Below are positions 1 through 8,919 of a DNA stretch of 64,000 bases, piece after piece (within the stretch, counting starts at the first letter, position 1; every line of letters begins with the position of its first letter). Below the pieces are notes generated by a model, which did no database searches, was not told where the DNA came from, and was given only the letters and a program-made list of their open reading frames with translations. This DNA is from Pseudoalteromonas arctica A 37-1-2 (GTDB taxonomy: Bacteria; Pseudomonadota; Gammaproteobacteria; Enterobacterales; Alteromonadaceae). The position numbers and the translations under genes were made by a program. Location of the stretch: the NCBI RefSeq assembly GCF_000238395.3, contig NZ_CP011025.1:806001-870000 (forward strand), given 5' to 3'.

Positions 1-70
1 TTAGGGGCAATTAAACGCATATTTAGTTTATTAAATATTAAAAATCACCGCGTAAGTAAAGGAGAATATT

Positions 71-544
71 ATGGCAGTCTCAGCAATACCAAAAGGGTTT
101 CATTCAGTTACACCTTATTTAATTATGAATGACGCACAAAAAGCGATAGATTTTTATTGTGATGCATTTAGTGCTGAACACGTAATGCAAATGCCTTTAC
201 CTGATGGTGGAATAGCCCATGCAGAAATAATAATTGGTGATTCGCATATTATGCTTTCAGATAATGGTTCTGAAGAGCATTTAAAAAGCCCAAAAGAGCT
301 CGGTGGTACAGCGCTAAGCCTTATGCTTTATGTTGAAGATGTTGATACCGTATTTAAAAAAGCAATTGAGCTTGGTGCAACAGAAATAAGACCCGTACAT
401 GACCAGTTTTATGGTGATAGGACCGGTACGCTACAAGACCCATTTGGTCATATATGGATCATTGGTACACACAAAGAAGATGTTAGTGACGAAGAGTTAA
501 ATAATCGAATCGGGAATATAACAAATCAAGAGCAAGACGCATAA
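71..544 (+). CDS. VOC family (glyoxalase/bleomycin-resistance-like, PhnB-type) protein
   Basis: A 157-residue protein with the vicinal-oxygen-chelate fold: a PYLIMNDAQKAIDFY start around residue 15, a GGIAHAEIIIGDSHIMLSD strand in the middle and a DPFGHIWIIGTH end that carries the usual C-terminal metal-site region. Length and motif order match the PhnB/YdcT-type VOC subfamily (COG2764), whose members are mostly of unknown substrate. Translation starts at an ATG preceded by AAAGGAG at good spacing. It stands alone, 200 bases before a tRNA gene on the opposite strand. The fold is clear; the reaction cannot be told from sequence. Confidence 0.85.
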   Translation: MAVSAIPKGFHSVTPYLIMNDAQKAIDFYCDAFSAEHVMQMPLPDGGIAHAEIIIGDSHIMLSDNGSEEHLKSPKELGGTALSLMLYVEDVDTVFKKAIELGATEIRPVHDQFYGDRTGTLQDPFGHIWIIGTHKEDVSDEELNNRIGNITNQEQDA

Positions 545-723
545 CTAGCATGCTAATTAGATTTATGTACCTTCCTAATTACGTTGACGGCTTTAATGAA
601 AGGCTTGTAGCTTTTGCTTCAGCTTAACTAGGTTTTACCTTGTTATCGACATGGTTTTCTTACCTAAACGTAGCTCACTTAGTAAAGCGAATTAGTATAA
701 ATTACTAGTTAAATTTTAGGCAT

Positions 724-755
724 AAAAAAACCTCAGCCAATAATTAGCTGAGGTT
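724..755 (-). terminator. Rho-independent terminator of tRNA-Leu
   Basis: On the minus strand AACCTCAGC and GCTGAGGTT form a 9-bp stem with a 9-base loop, followed by a run of T. It lies 8 bases past the tRNA CCA end. Confidence 0.85.
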
Positions 756-762
756 CAAAAAG

Positions 763-848
763 TGGTACCAGCGGCCGGACTCGAACCGGCACTCCTTTCG
801 GAAGGGGATTTTGAATCCCCCATGTCTACCAATTTCATCACGCTGGCA
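763..848 (-). tRNA. tRNA-Leu (CAA anticodon)
   Basis: The minus strand reads as an 86-base tRNA beginning TGCCAGCGTGATGAAATTGG and ending GCTGGTACCA with an encoded CCA. The acceptor stem pairs with one G-T wobble. The anticodon stem GGGGA/TCCCC holds the loop TTCAAAA, giving anticodon CAA (reads UUG). A long variable arm (CTTCCGAAAGGAG) and GGTTCGAGTCC T-arm fit a class II leucine tRNA. It has its own promoter and terminator. Confidence 0.95.
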
Positions 849-939
849 TAATTTTTCTTTAATCTTTTAAGCATAAAAAGATAAAGAAAAACCACTTAAA
901 ATAAAAAGGATACTTATATACCTCTTATTCTGTATCCGC

Positions 940-967
940 ATTATACAAACAATAGAGTATGCAGCAA
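940..967 (-). promoter_or_regulatory. Likely promoter of tRNA-Leu, in the 849-1183 gap
   Basis: On the minus strand a perfect TATAAT (940-945) is followed by GCGG, the GC-rich discriminator typical of stable-RNA promoters. A weak TTGCTG lies 16 bases upstream (962-967). The predicted leader contains the self-complementary pair GGATAC/GTATCC at 908-937. Nothing else is recognisable between 968 and 1183. Confidence 0.6.
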
Positions 968-1183
968 GCATTTTCTTTTGTTTGTAATAACAACTGATTG
1001 ATAATTAATCGTTTTTGGTTGCGGTTAAGGCATCAAACACTAAACTAGTTTTTATAATGGAAAAACGTATCGATTATGTACTTCAAACTTTAACCTGCCC
1101 TAATACTTTATGTTATTAGTTTTTTAAGTTTTATATATCAAAACGTATACCCGCAAATACCCGCAAACTCTTGTTAAAATTAA

Positions 1184-2467
1184 TTATACCGGTAACAAAA
1201 TAGTTGCTACAGCACCTAAGTCATTACTTTTGTTTACTAAACTTAAACTGCCGTTATGTTGTTCAATCACGTTACGGCAAAAACTGAGACCAATGCCCTG
1301 GCCTTGTTGTTTAGTAGTGTAAAACGGCACAAATATATTATCTGGGTTTGCAAGGCCATGTCCGTGGTCAGAGATGGTAATGCAGTTCACCGAGTTTTGA
1401 GTGCTGATTTTCAATGCTATTTTAACCGGGCTGGAGCTGGCTTCTATGGCGTTTTTTATCAGGTTAATAATTACTTGATTTAAAAATGTACGATCGGCAT
1501 TAAAAGTTGAGCAGTTAATGCTACGAGCAAACTCAACATCAGGGTAAATAGCGCACACTTGATTAAAAAAAACCTTACTATCTATAGTAACAATGTTGAG
1601 TGAAAGGGCTTTATTTATATCACCGTAGCGGGTTACAAACTCATTTAGGTGATTACAACGCTCACTTATTACGTTTAACGCTTGTGCCTGACGTGGCTCG
1701 GTAAGCTTTACCGCGAGGTTTTCGGCCATACCAATCACCGGAGTAAGCGAATTACGAATTTCGTGGCCGAGTACGCGAATTATTTGCTGCCATGCTTGTA
1801 GTTGGTTTTCGCGAAGAGCAGAGGTGATATTAATCATTACAATAAGTTGATGGCAACTGCCTTGCTCTATAAATTCACTGTGGCGTATTTGCCATTGTTG
1901 CGCAGTAATCGCATCGCTAAGTTGCCAATGAGCATCATGCTTTATAAGCCCTAATGTCTCTGCGCTTGAGTAGCGCATAGTTTGCCATGGTGTATTTTTA
2001 AATTCGCTATATGCGTTGTTGGCATAGCTCAGCTTATTGCTTTGATCGAGCACCATTATTGGTACATTAAAGTGCTCAATTAGCTGATATACCAAAAATA
2101 CATGCTGATCATAACGTGATTTCTTTTTAAATAACTCTTCACTTAAAGTAATTAAGCTTTGCTGCAATCGGTTGATGCTTCCGCCTTGGTAGCTCGGTTT
2201 AACGAGTTGGTTGTAGTCCTCATTCAAAATAGCATCTAGGTGAGCATGGTTACGATTAAAGCTACTTATAACTTTGTTATAAGTACTCATAAATAACTTA
2301 AAATAAATAACTAAAAATAGCACTGCAATTGCGACTGAAGTTGCGGTCGACAAGGTAAAGTATTGGCTAATGAAGTAGCAACCAATTGCAGATAAACAGC
2401 CGCTTAATACGGCAAAGCTTACTAAACTGCGCTCTAGTGAAGAACTAAAAAGCCAGCGTGCTTTCAT
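1184..2467 (-). CDS. Membrane sensor histidine kinase, NtrY-like
   Basis: A 427-residue kinase. Two membrane segments lie at about 13-37 and 42-60 with almost no periplasmic loop, so the input is probably cytoplasmic or membrane-borne. A PAS-like stretch follows at about 125-220, the H-box GHEIRNSLTP with phosphoacceptor His235, an N-box (NLIKNAIEA), and G-boxes SDHGHGL and GQGIGLSFCRNV. It overlaps the upstream sigma-54 regulator gene by 4 bases (ATGA type), so the two are translationally coupled and surely a cognate pair. The divergent efflux operon is the probable target. HEIRN is the H-box form usual in kinases partnered with NtrC-type regulators. Signal unknown. Confidence 0.9.
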   Translation of the reverse strand: MKARWLFSSSLERSLVSFAVLSGCLSAIGCYFISQYFTLSTATSVAIAVLFLVIYFKLFMSTYNKVISSFNRNHAHLDAILNEDYNQLVKPSYQGGSINRLQQSLITLSEELFKKKSRYDQHVFLVYQLIEHFNVPIMVLDQSNKLSYANNAYSEFKNTPWQTMRYSSAETLGLIKHDAHWQLSDAITAQQWQIRHSEFIEQGSCHQLIVMINITSALRENQLQAWQQIIRVLGHEIRNSLTPVIGMAENLAVKLTEPRQAQALNVISERCNHLNEFVTRYGDINKALSLNIVTIDSKVFFNQVCAIYPDVEFARSINCSTFNADRTFLNQVIINLIKNAIEASSSPVKIALKISTQNSVNCITISDHGHGLANPDNIFVPFYTTKQQGQGIGLSFCRNVIEQHNGSLSLVNKSNDLGAVATILLPV

Positions 2468-3813
2468 ATCGTAATACCATATTTCTCAAGACGACGGTAC
2501 ATAGATGATTTACCCAGACCTAATAACTTCGCAGCGTTAGGAATGTGGCCTTGAGTTTGTTTTAATGCTAAATCAATAAGTTGGCGTTCAGCGCTTTCTA
2601 GGGTCATTAACGGTAGCGTATTATTAGCTTGATTATTATTTAGGTTAAGGTGACTTGCACTTAAGGTATCTGTTGTTGCTAATAAAACAGCACGTTCAAT
2701 AATGTGGCTTAACTCACGTACATTGCCTGGCCAAGAGTAGTGTAATAATGCAAGTTTGGCACAATCAGTAAGCTTTATTAAATTATGGTTATACTTTTTG
2801 GCGTGATGACTTATAAAGTGCTCACATAGCGGGATTATATCCTCTACACGTTCTCGCAATGGCGGAATAACAAATTCAAGCGTATTTAATCGATAATATA
2901 AATCCTCCCTAAATGTGCTACTAGCGATGAGTTTACTAAAATCCCCATTGGTAGCACTTATCAGCCTAACATTAGCTTTTTTAGTGTAACTTGCACCCAC
3001 CATTTCATAATCTTGACTTTCAAGCACTCGCAGTAATTTAGCTTGTTGAGGTAGCGGAATATTAGCAATTTCATCTAGAAATAAACTTCCATTCTCAGCT
3101 AGTTCAAAGCGACCAATACGTTCACTTTTAGCATCTGTAAACGCCCCTTTTTTATGCCCAAACATTTCACTTTCAAATAACGATTCTACAATTGCGCCCA
3201 TATTTACTGCAATAAAAGGCTGAGTTTTACGAGCTGATTGTTGATGTATCCATTGGGCTAACTGACTTTTACCTGTGCCATTTTCTCCGGTTAGTAATAT
3301 ATTAGCATCAGTTTTGGCTACTTTTTCTAGTTGCCCAATCAGTTGTTGCATTGCTATTGAGTTATAAATAAAAGGCTGCGAGGGATGATCGTTTAATTGC
3401 TGCTGTAACTTTTTATTTTTTTTAGTGAGATCATTAAGAGTTAGCTGTTGCTGAAGTAACTTTAATAGTCGCTGATTTTGCCAAGGCTTTTCAATAAAGT
3501 CGCATGCCCCTTGTTGCATTGCGCGTACAGCTAAGTCAACGCTTGACCAAGCTGTCATTGCTATAACAGGAATGGTTAATTGTTTTTTTTGTAAGTACTT
3601 TAAAAAAGCCATTCCTTCATTACCAGACGTTGTATCGCGCGAGAAATTCATATCGAGCAAAATTAGATTCACAGCTTGGCCTGTTTCAAGTAATGCTTGT
3701 GCCTCAAAAGGATCGCTGCTTTCAAGCACCAGATAACCACTATCTTCTAAAATAAATCGCGCGCTTAGACGAATTTCGGGGCTATCTTCGATGATCAAAA
3801 TAGTGGCAGGCAT
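2464..3813 (-). CDS. Sigma-54-dependent response regulator (NtrC/AtoC type)
   Basis: A 449-residue activator: receiver domain 1-125 with Asp54 (LILLDMNF), AAA+ ATPase at about 150-380 with Walker A GENGTGKS (177-183), and a Fis-type helix-turn-helix at 410-449. The loop that contacts sigma-54 reads GAFTDA (223-228) in place of the canonical GAFTGA, a Gly-to-Asp variant. The receiver has a small insertion after Asp54 (SRDTTSGNEG). It is the first gene of a two-gene operon with the kinase and is divergent from the MacAB-like operon, whose upstream region shows a palindromic activator site and a sigma-54 promoter. Confidence 0.92.
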   Translation of the reverse strand: MPATILIIEDSPEIRLSARFILEDSGYLVLESSDPFEAQALLETGQAVNLILLDMNFSRDTTSGNEGMAFLKYLQKKQLTIPVIAMTAWSSVDLAVRAMQQGACDFIEKPWQNQRLLKLLQQQLTLNDLTKKNKKLQQQLNDHPSQPFIYNSIAMQQLIGQLEKVAKTDANILLTGENGTGKSQLAQWIHQQSARKTQPFIAVNMGAIVESLFESEMFGHKKGAFTDAKSERIGRFELAENGSLFLDEIANIPLPQQAKLLRVLESQDYEMVGASYTKKANVRLISATNGDFSKLIASSTFREDLYYRLNTLEFVIPPLRERVEDIIPLCEHFISHHAKKYNHNLIKLTDCAKLALLHYSWPGNVRELSHIIERAVLLATTDTLSASHLNLNNNQANNTLPLMTLESAERQLIDLALKQTQGHIPNAAKLLGLGKSSMYRRLEKYGITI

Positions 3814-3934
3814 AAACTTCCAAGTAAAAGGGGGAAACTAATTTATTGTAGCGTAAAGCGATTTCTATGCCAGAGATTTTATTTATTGAATTTCAAACGG
3901 TTAATAACTGAGTAGCACTAAATACTAATATGTT

Positions 3935-3971
3935 AGTCCGAAATCGGACTGTGATGGTTCGGTTTCGGCAC
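3935..3971. promoter_or_regulatory. Tandem palindromic activator site (candidate UAS of the sigma-54 regulator)
   Basis: A perfect 7-2-7 palindrome, AGTCCGA-AA-TCGGACT, occupies 3935-3950. A degenerate copy, GGTTCGGTTTCGGCAC, lies at 3956-3971. Centres are 21 bp apart, two helical turns, as expected for two activator dimers on one DNA face. The pair is about 165-185 bp upstream of the sigma-54 promoter, a normal enhancer distance, and about 120-160 bp upstream of the regulator's own start. Confidence 0.65.
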
Positions 3972-4118
3972 TGCTAAGAAGAGGTTAATAAAAATATAAC
4001 TTTGCAAATTAGGGTTATGAGTTTCAAATTGGTACTGAGGAGTCCGCTATTGCTGCTATTTATTAGAAAAAGTAAGTAATATTGTAGTTAATCTCATGTA
4101 TTTATTTAGTTTTTAATG

Positions 4119-4135
4119 TTGGCACGTGTTTCGCT
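4119..4135 (+). promoter_or_regulatory. Sigma-54 (-24/-12) promoter of the efflux operon
   Basis: TTGGCACGTGTTTCGCT matches the consensus TTGGCACG-N4-TTGCW with exact GG-to-GC spacing and one mismatch (TCGC for TTGC). The predicted start of transcription is near 4146, 25 bases before the first gene. A divergent sigma-54 activator gene next door supports the call. Confidence 0.75.
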
Positions 4136-4170
4136 ATACCTTAAATATACAAAGCATTAAGCAGTGAAAT

Positions 4171-5421
4171 ATGGATATAGCAAAAACAACAAATACAAAA
4201 GCTTTAGCTGTTTGGCAAAAGTTAATTTTAGTCACTGCTGTTATTATGATAATTGGGGTTATTTATCAACAAAATAACCAAGCTGGAGTATCCGTTTCGC
4301 GTAGTAATATTATTGTTGCAACGCTAAAGCAAGGCGCGTTAGACATTACAGTGACGGGTTATGGAGAATTAAAATCGGCACAGCAGCAATTACTTACAGC
4401 TAAAACAGCAGCCACAGTTAAAGCTATTTTGCTAAAGCCAGGCGCTATTGTCAGTAGTGACTCCGTAATTGTGCAACTTGCAAACCCAGAACTCGATCAA
4501 CAGTTACAAAGTGCTGAGCAAGAGCTTAATAAATTGAATGCAAACTTGCGCCAAATAAAGCTCAATAATACGCGAGAGCTGTTAAATGAGCGCTCCCATG
4601 TAGCGCAAAGTTATGCAGCGTATGAAAATGCCAAACTAAAATTAAAAGCAGAAGAAGCCCTTGTTAAGCAAGGTATTGTATCAGCCTTAAATTATCAGCG
4701 TAGTGTGCTTGATGAGCAACAACTTAGCCAGCAATTGGCAATTGCCAAGCAACGTGCAGAGCAGTTAAAAGAAGTACATAAAGAGGCACAAAGTATTCAG
4801 TTGGAGCAAATAAAGCAACAGCAAGGCATTGTTTTTATGGCACAAACAAAGCTTACTAATTTATCGATAAAGGCTGGGATAAATGGTGTGTTACAGCGCT
4901 TACCTGTGGAGCTTGGGCAAAGCGTTAATGCAGGGCAAGAAATTGCATTAATTGGCTCGGTTGATAGCTTAATTGCTTTGATTCAAGTTCCTCAAAACCA
5001 GGTTGATAATATTAGCTTAGGGCAAGTTGCACAGGTAGATACACGCCGAGGTATAGTTGATGCGCGCGTTACGCGTATAAGCCCTGTAATTGTTAATAAT
5101 ACGGTAGAAGTAGAGCTTGCTTTGCCTAAAATATTACCCGAAAACGTGAGACCGCAACTGAGTGTTGATGCAAATATCATTATTGCAAAGCTCACCAATG
5201 TTACCTACATAGAGCGCCCTGCAAACGTTAAACCATATACCGAAGTTACGTTATATCAGCTTAATCCAATATCAGGCGATGCAAGTCTAGTTAAAGTAAA
5301 AATTGGTCGTTTAGCTGGGCGTTATATTGAAGTATTAAGCGGTGTAGCTGTTGACCAGCAGTTAATAATTTCAGATTTAGCCAACCTTACTCAAACCAAC
5401 CAAACAATTCATATAAATTAA
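4171..5421 (+). CDS. Periplasmic adaptor (HlyD/MacA-type) of an ABC efflux system
   Basis: A 416-residue membrane-fusion protein: a cytoplasmic N-tail, one membrane anchor at about 14-32, a lipoyl/biotinyl half-motif (TVKAILLKPGAIV) near 85-100, a long Gln/Leu-rich coiled-coil hairpin at about 105-225, the second lipoyl half (GVLQRLPVELGQSVNAG), then beta-barrel and membrane-proximal domains. It is the first gene of the sigma-54 operon and is followed directly by the ATPase and permease genes. MacA-like adaptors link an inner-membrane ABC exporter to a TolC-type channel; no TolC gene lies here. The substrate is unknown, with peptides or antimicrobials a family-based guess. The Shine-Dalgarno is weak (AGTGA). 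Confidence 0.88.
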   Translation: MDIAKTTNTKALAVWQKLILVTAVIMIIGVIYQQNNQAGVSVSRSNIIVATLKQGALDITVTGYGELKSAQQQLLTAKTAATVKAILLKPGAIVSSDSVIVQLANPELDQQLQSAEQELNKLNANLRQIKLNNTRELLNERSHVAQSYAAYENAKLKLKAEEALVKQGIVSALNYQRSVLDEQQLSQQLAIAKQRAEQLKEVHKEAQSIQLEQIKQQQGIVFMAQTKLTNLSIKAGINGVLQRLPVELGQSVNAGQEIALIGSVDSLIALIQVPQNQVDNISLGQVAQVDTRRGIVDARVTRISPVIVNNTVEVELALPKILPENVRPQLSVDANIIIAKLTNVTYIERPANVKPYTEVTLYQLNPISGDASLVKVKIGRLAGRYIEVLSGVAVDQQLIISDLANLTQTNQTIHIN

Positions 5422-5432
5422 GGATGAATACA

Positions 5433-6167
5433 ATGGCAGAACAAAAAACTAAAGCCCTTAAAAGTGTCGTGCTAGAAATGAAAGGACTTAGTAAGGTATT
5501 TGAAACGGATGAGCTGCAAACATATGCGCTTCGTAGCATTGAATTAAAAGTTTACAGCGGTGAATACTTGTCTATATCTGGGCCATCAGGGTGCGGGAAA
5601 TCAACCTTATTATCAATTCTAGGTTTACTTGATATGCCAACGAGTGGTGAGTATTTTGTTGATGGTGTGAATGTTTCTAAGCTTACGCAGAATCAAGCCG
5701 CTGACATTAGAAACGCTAAAATAGGGTTTGTTTTTCAGTCATTTAACTTAATTGATGAATTAAATGTATTTGATAATGTGGCATTGCCACTTCGCTACCA
5801 TCACTCTAAACCGAGCAAGGATGAGATTGCTGAAAAAGTAAAAGCGTGCCTTGAAAAAGTGGGGCTTGGACATCGAATGAGCCATAAACCAAGCCAGCTT
5901 TCAGGTGGTCAGCAGCAACGTGTTGCCATAGCGCGTGCCTTGGTGGCGGAGCCCACAATTTTGCTGGTGGATGAGCCAACAGGCAATCTTGACTCAAAAT
6001 CGGGTGACCAAGTAATGCAAATATTGACTGACTTAAATAATGGGGGAACAACTATTTGCATGGTCACCCATGACCCTCGCTATGCAGATATGGCAAGTCG
6101 TCAGCTAAAGCTTCTTGATGGTGAATTGCTTGGCGAAATGGCGGTAAAAGAGCCACTAAACGCTTAA
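5433..6167 (+). CDS. ABC transporter ATP-binding protein (MacB/LolD type)
   Basis: A 244-residue ATPase with Walker A GPSGCGKST, Q-loop VFQSFNLI, signature LSGGQQQRVA, Walker B ILLVDEPTGNLDS and an H-loop histidine (MVTHDPRYA). This is the MacB/LolD/FtsE-like subfamily. I place the start at 5433 and not at the in-frame ATG 5424, because the Shine-Dalgarno AAGGA abuts 5424 but sits 8 bases before 5433. The ribosome site overlaps the stop codon of the adaptor gene, implying coupling. It energises the permease encoded next. Confidence 0.92.
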   Translation: MAEQKTKALKSVVLEMKGLSKVFETDELQTYALRSIELKVYSGEYLSISGPSGCGKSTLLSILGLLDMPTSGEYFVDGVNVSKLTQNQAADIRNAKIGFVFQSFNLIDELNVFDNVALPLRYHHSKPSKDEIAEKVKACLEKVGLGHRMSHKPSQLSGGQQQRVAIARALVAEPTILLVDEPTGNLDSKSGDQVMQILTDLNNGGTTICMVTHDPRYADMASRQLKLLDGELLGEMAVKEPLNA

Positions 6168-6261
6168 ATAAAATTGCTCTTTATCAGCGAGAATAAAATG
6201 GAATATGTGAAATGTTTAAAACATAAACCGCGATTAATCAATTACTCAAAGGAGTGTAGTA

Positions 6262-8694
6262 ATGACTTACAATTTTAAAAATGCATTACTCAATATTACA
6301 AAGCATAAAATTTATAGCGTAAGTGTTGTCGCAACCTTAAGTATTGTATTAGCGGCGTTAATTACAGTACTAACGCTTGCGTATATTATGCTTATAAAGC
6401 CACTTCCTTATCCTGATCAAACACGGTTAGTTAAAGCCGAGTACGCGCAAATAGACTCAACAGGGTCGCTTAATACACGTGCATTTAATTACCCTGCGCT
6501 AATTGATTTATATAAAAATCATAACGTATTTGAACAAGTCGCTTTGGTGTATTACGCACAGCAACGCCTTGATGATGTGGCTGGCTTGCCCATTGTAAAT
6601 ACGTCATTTGTAACGCCATTGTGGTTTGATTTATTTGCTATTAAGTTGCATTTAGGCCGAGGCTTTAGTGAAACAGAGAAACTAGATAGCTTTAACCCAG
6701 TAGCTGTGATCAGCTATCAGACATGGATAAATGATTTTGCTGGTAAAGAAGATATTATTGGGCAAAGGCTGAGCGTAGGAGGCCAACAATTTAAAATTAT
6801 TGGCGTAGCTGCTGCCAACTTTAAATCTCCAGCCCTTATTAAAACAGGCCAAGAAACGGCTATATGGCTGCCTTGGGATTACAATTTAACATCTGAAGAG
6901 GCAAAACCTTTTTGGTGGAATCGTTATTCAGACAGTCATTTAGTTGCCAAATTACCAAGTAATACAAATTTAGTTCAAGCCAGTAAAAAGCTATCTCAGT
7001 ATGTTGATAGTGTGTGGCAACAACATATTACAACAGAAGCATTTTTTTCCGGTTGGCATATTCAGCTTGAGCTTAATCCACTGCAAAATGTGATATTAAA
7101 AGAAACGCCGCAAAATATTTTTTGGCTTATTTTAGCTGTGTTAGGTCTGGTTATTATTGCATGTGTAAACATTAGTAATGTATTTATTGTGCGTACTGCT
7201 GCGCGAAAGCACGCCTTAGCATTAAGTGCTGCCGTAGGCGCAACACGGTTTATTTTGTTTAAACAATTTTGGCTTGAAATTGTATTATTAATAGGAAGTG
7301 CAAGCTTTATAGGCCTTACTTTATCAGCTGTTATTTTGTCTGAGTTGAGTCATTTAGCTCAGGCCATATTGCCTCGAGCAAATGAGTTGTCGGTTAATAT
7401 AGCCTCAGTACTTATCGCGGTACTGAGCTGTTTAATACTTAGCACCCTATTTGCCTATTTGTGTACGCGTATTATTAATTATCGTGAACTAATCGGTGGC
7501 TTAAAGTCAGCAGGAAAAGGTAAAACTGTACAGGTAAGTAAGCGTATTTGGCAAAGTTTGGTGGCATTTCAGGTAGCCATTACATGTACCTTATTATTTA
7601 TTAATCTTTTAATCTTTAACGTTAATAATGCCAATATAAAAGAAGCTTTCACACTGCCTATTAAGCAACTAACCAGTGTTGAAATTAATTTAGCTAATTA
7701 TTTATCAGCAGATAGAGAAAAGGCAAACCAAGTGCTAAATCAAGCGGCTAATGAAATAGCGTTATTGCCAGAAGTAGCTCAAATTAGCCGCTCATCTTCA
7801 CCTATCAATGATAATTTAATTACTTGGTCACTCATTGAAGTCGCGAACAATAAATTGGTGCTACCGTTTGGTAAAGCCGTTGATGAGCATTATTTTTCAG
7901 TGCTTAAACAACCCATACTACAAGGGCGTAGTTTTTCAGCTGAAGATGTTAAAAGTGACGCTAATGTAATAGTTATCAATGATGTACTTGCCAAGCAGCT
8001 ATCAAGTGATGGTAATGCGTTAGGGATGCGCCTAAGTTTTGATATTACATCTGGTCGTGAAAACGACTTAACAATTATAGGTATTGTTAAGGCGATGCCA
8101 ATTCCTGGTAAAGCACTAACAAAGCCTAAAGCCTTTTTGACTCGTCAAGGGTATCGCTCATTTATTGTAGAGCTCAAAAATGGTCAACAATTAAAAAAAC
8201 AAACGCTCAATACATTATTGCAAAAAATAGATGCAGGGATCTCAGTGCATAAGCTCGAACCGCTAAGCTCTCAACGTGACACTGCGTTATTTCGACAATA
8301 CGTTGTATCGGCTACAACTGTAATGCTTATTGTTGCGACAATAGTATTAACCAGCATTGGCTTGGTGAGTATTATGCGTTACTCAGTGCAGCTACGACGT
8401 GCTGAAATTGGTATTCGTTTGTGTATAGGTGCTAAACCGCTAGATTTATTTTTATTAGTATTTAAGCAAAGTGGTGCTGCTATTTTAATAGGGGTTTTAT
8501 TAAGTGTTGGTATTTTATTTTTACTGCAACAGCAATTACAAGATATAGCTAATACAGTACCTACGTTAACTCAGCTAGTATTATTCCTTACTACCTTAAT
8601 ATTTGTAGTAACTCTTGGTGCAATAGCATGTTACTTACCTCTAAATGCACAATTAAAGCGCCCAGCAATTTCAGGCATACAAAGCGAAAGCTAA
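6262..8694 (+). CDS. ABC transporter permease with MacB-type periplasmic and FtsX domains
   Basis: An 810-residue permease with a duplicated architecture: N-terminal membrane segment at about 20-45, periplasmic MacB_PCD-like domain (about 50-275), three membrane segments near 283-310, 335-360 and 375-405, a further hydrophobic segment near 430, a second periplasmic domain, and three C-terminal segments from about 680 onward. The motif AARKHALALSAAVGATR and its repeat LRRAEIGIRLCIGAK mark the two FtsX domains. The ATPase is a separate protein here, unlike E. coli MacB. The start has a strong AAAGGAG. A 94-base gap from the ATPase gene shows no terminator, so all three are probably one operon. 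Confidence 0.9.
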   Translation: MTYNFKNALLNITKHKIYSVSVVATLSIVLAALITVLTLAYIMLIKPLPYPDQTRLVKAEYAQIDSTGSLNTRAFNYPALIDLYKNHNVFEQVALVYYAQQRLDDVAGLPIVNTSFVTPLWFDLFAIKLHLGRGFSETEKLDSFNPVAVISYQTWINDFAGKEDIIGQRLSVGGQQFKIIGVAAANFKSPALIKTGQETAIWLPWDYNLTSEEAKPFWWNRYSDSHLVAKLPSNTNLVQASKKLSQYVDSVWQQHITTEAFFSGWHIQLELNPLQNVILKETPQNIFWLILAVLGLVIIACVNISNVFIVRTAARKHALALSAAVGATRFILFKQFWLEIVLLIGSASFIGLTLSAVILSELSHLAQAILPRANELSVNIASVLIAVLSCLILSTLFAYLCTRIINYRELIGGLKSAGKGKTVQVSKRIWQSLVAFQVAITCTLLFINLLIFNVNNANIKEAFTLPIKQLTSVEINLANYLSADREKANQVLNQAANEIALLPEVAQISRSSSPINDNLITWSLIEVANNKLVLPFGKAVDEHYFSVLKQPILQGRSFSAEDVKSDANVIVINDVLAKQLSSDGNALGMRLSFDITSGRENDLTIIGIVKAMPIPGKALTKPKAFLTRQGYRSFIVELKNGQQLKKQTLNTLLQKIDAGISVHKLEPLSSQRDTALFRQYVVSATTVMLIVATIVLTSIGLVSIMRYSVQLRRAEIGIRLCIGAKPLDLFLLVFKQSGAAILIGVLLSVGILFLLQQQLQDIANTVPTLTQLVLFLTTLIFVVTLGAIACYLPLNAQLKRPAISGIQSES

Positions 8695-8919
8695 AACTCT
8701 TGTACAGCATGGCTTTTAAATTGGCAGCTGGCCCTAATATTTAGTTTCTAGGTGTGGTTGTTGCAATATAGCTGCACTTACAAACTAAAACCTAATGAAC
8801 TGGGATGCTATTGAACTATTGGTAATAGCTCAATACATCATAATTTTATTCCCGCTTTATTCCGATGTTGCGCTTAATTCAGGTATTATTTGCGCAACAA
8901 GGTTTTTAAGACATTATAT

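Noticed and set aside
545-848. Integration site at tRNA-Leu
   Set aside because: No integrase gene and no repeat of the tRNA 3' end was seen on either side.
8811-8833. Inverted repeat TTGA-CTATT/AATAG-TCAA upstream of the desaturase
   Set aside because: Short, mismatched and far from a convincing promoter; no function can be supported.
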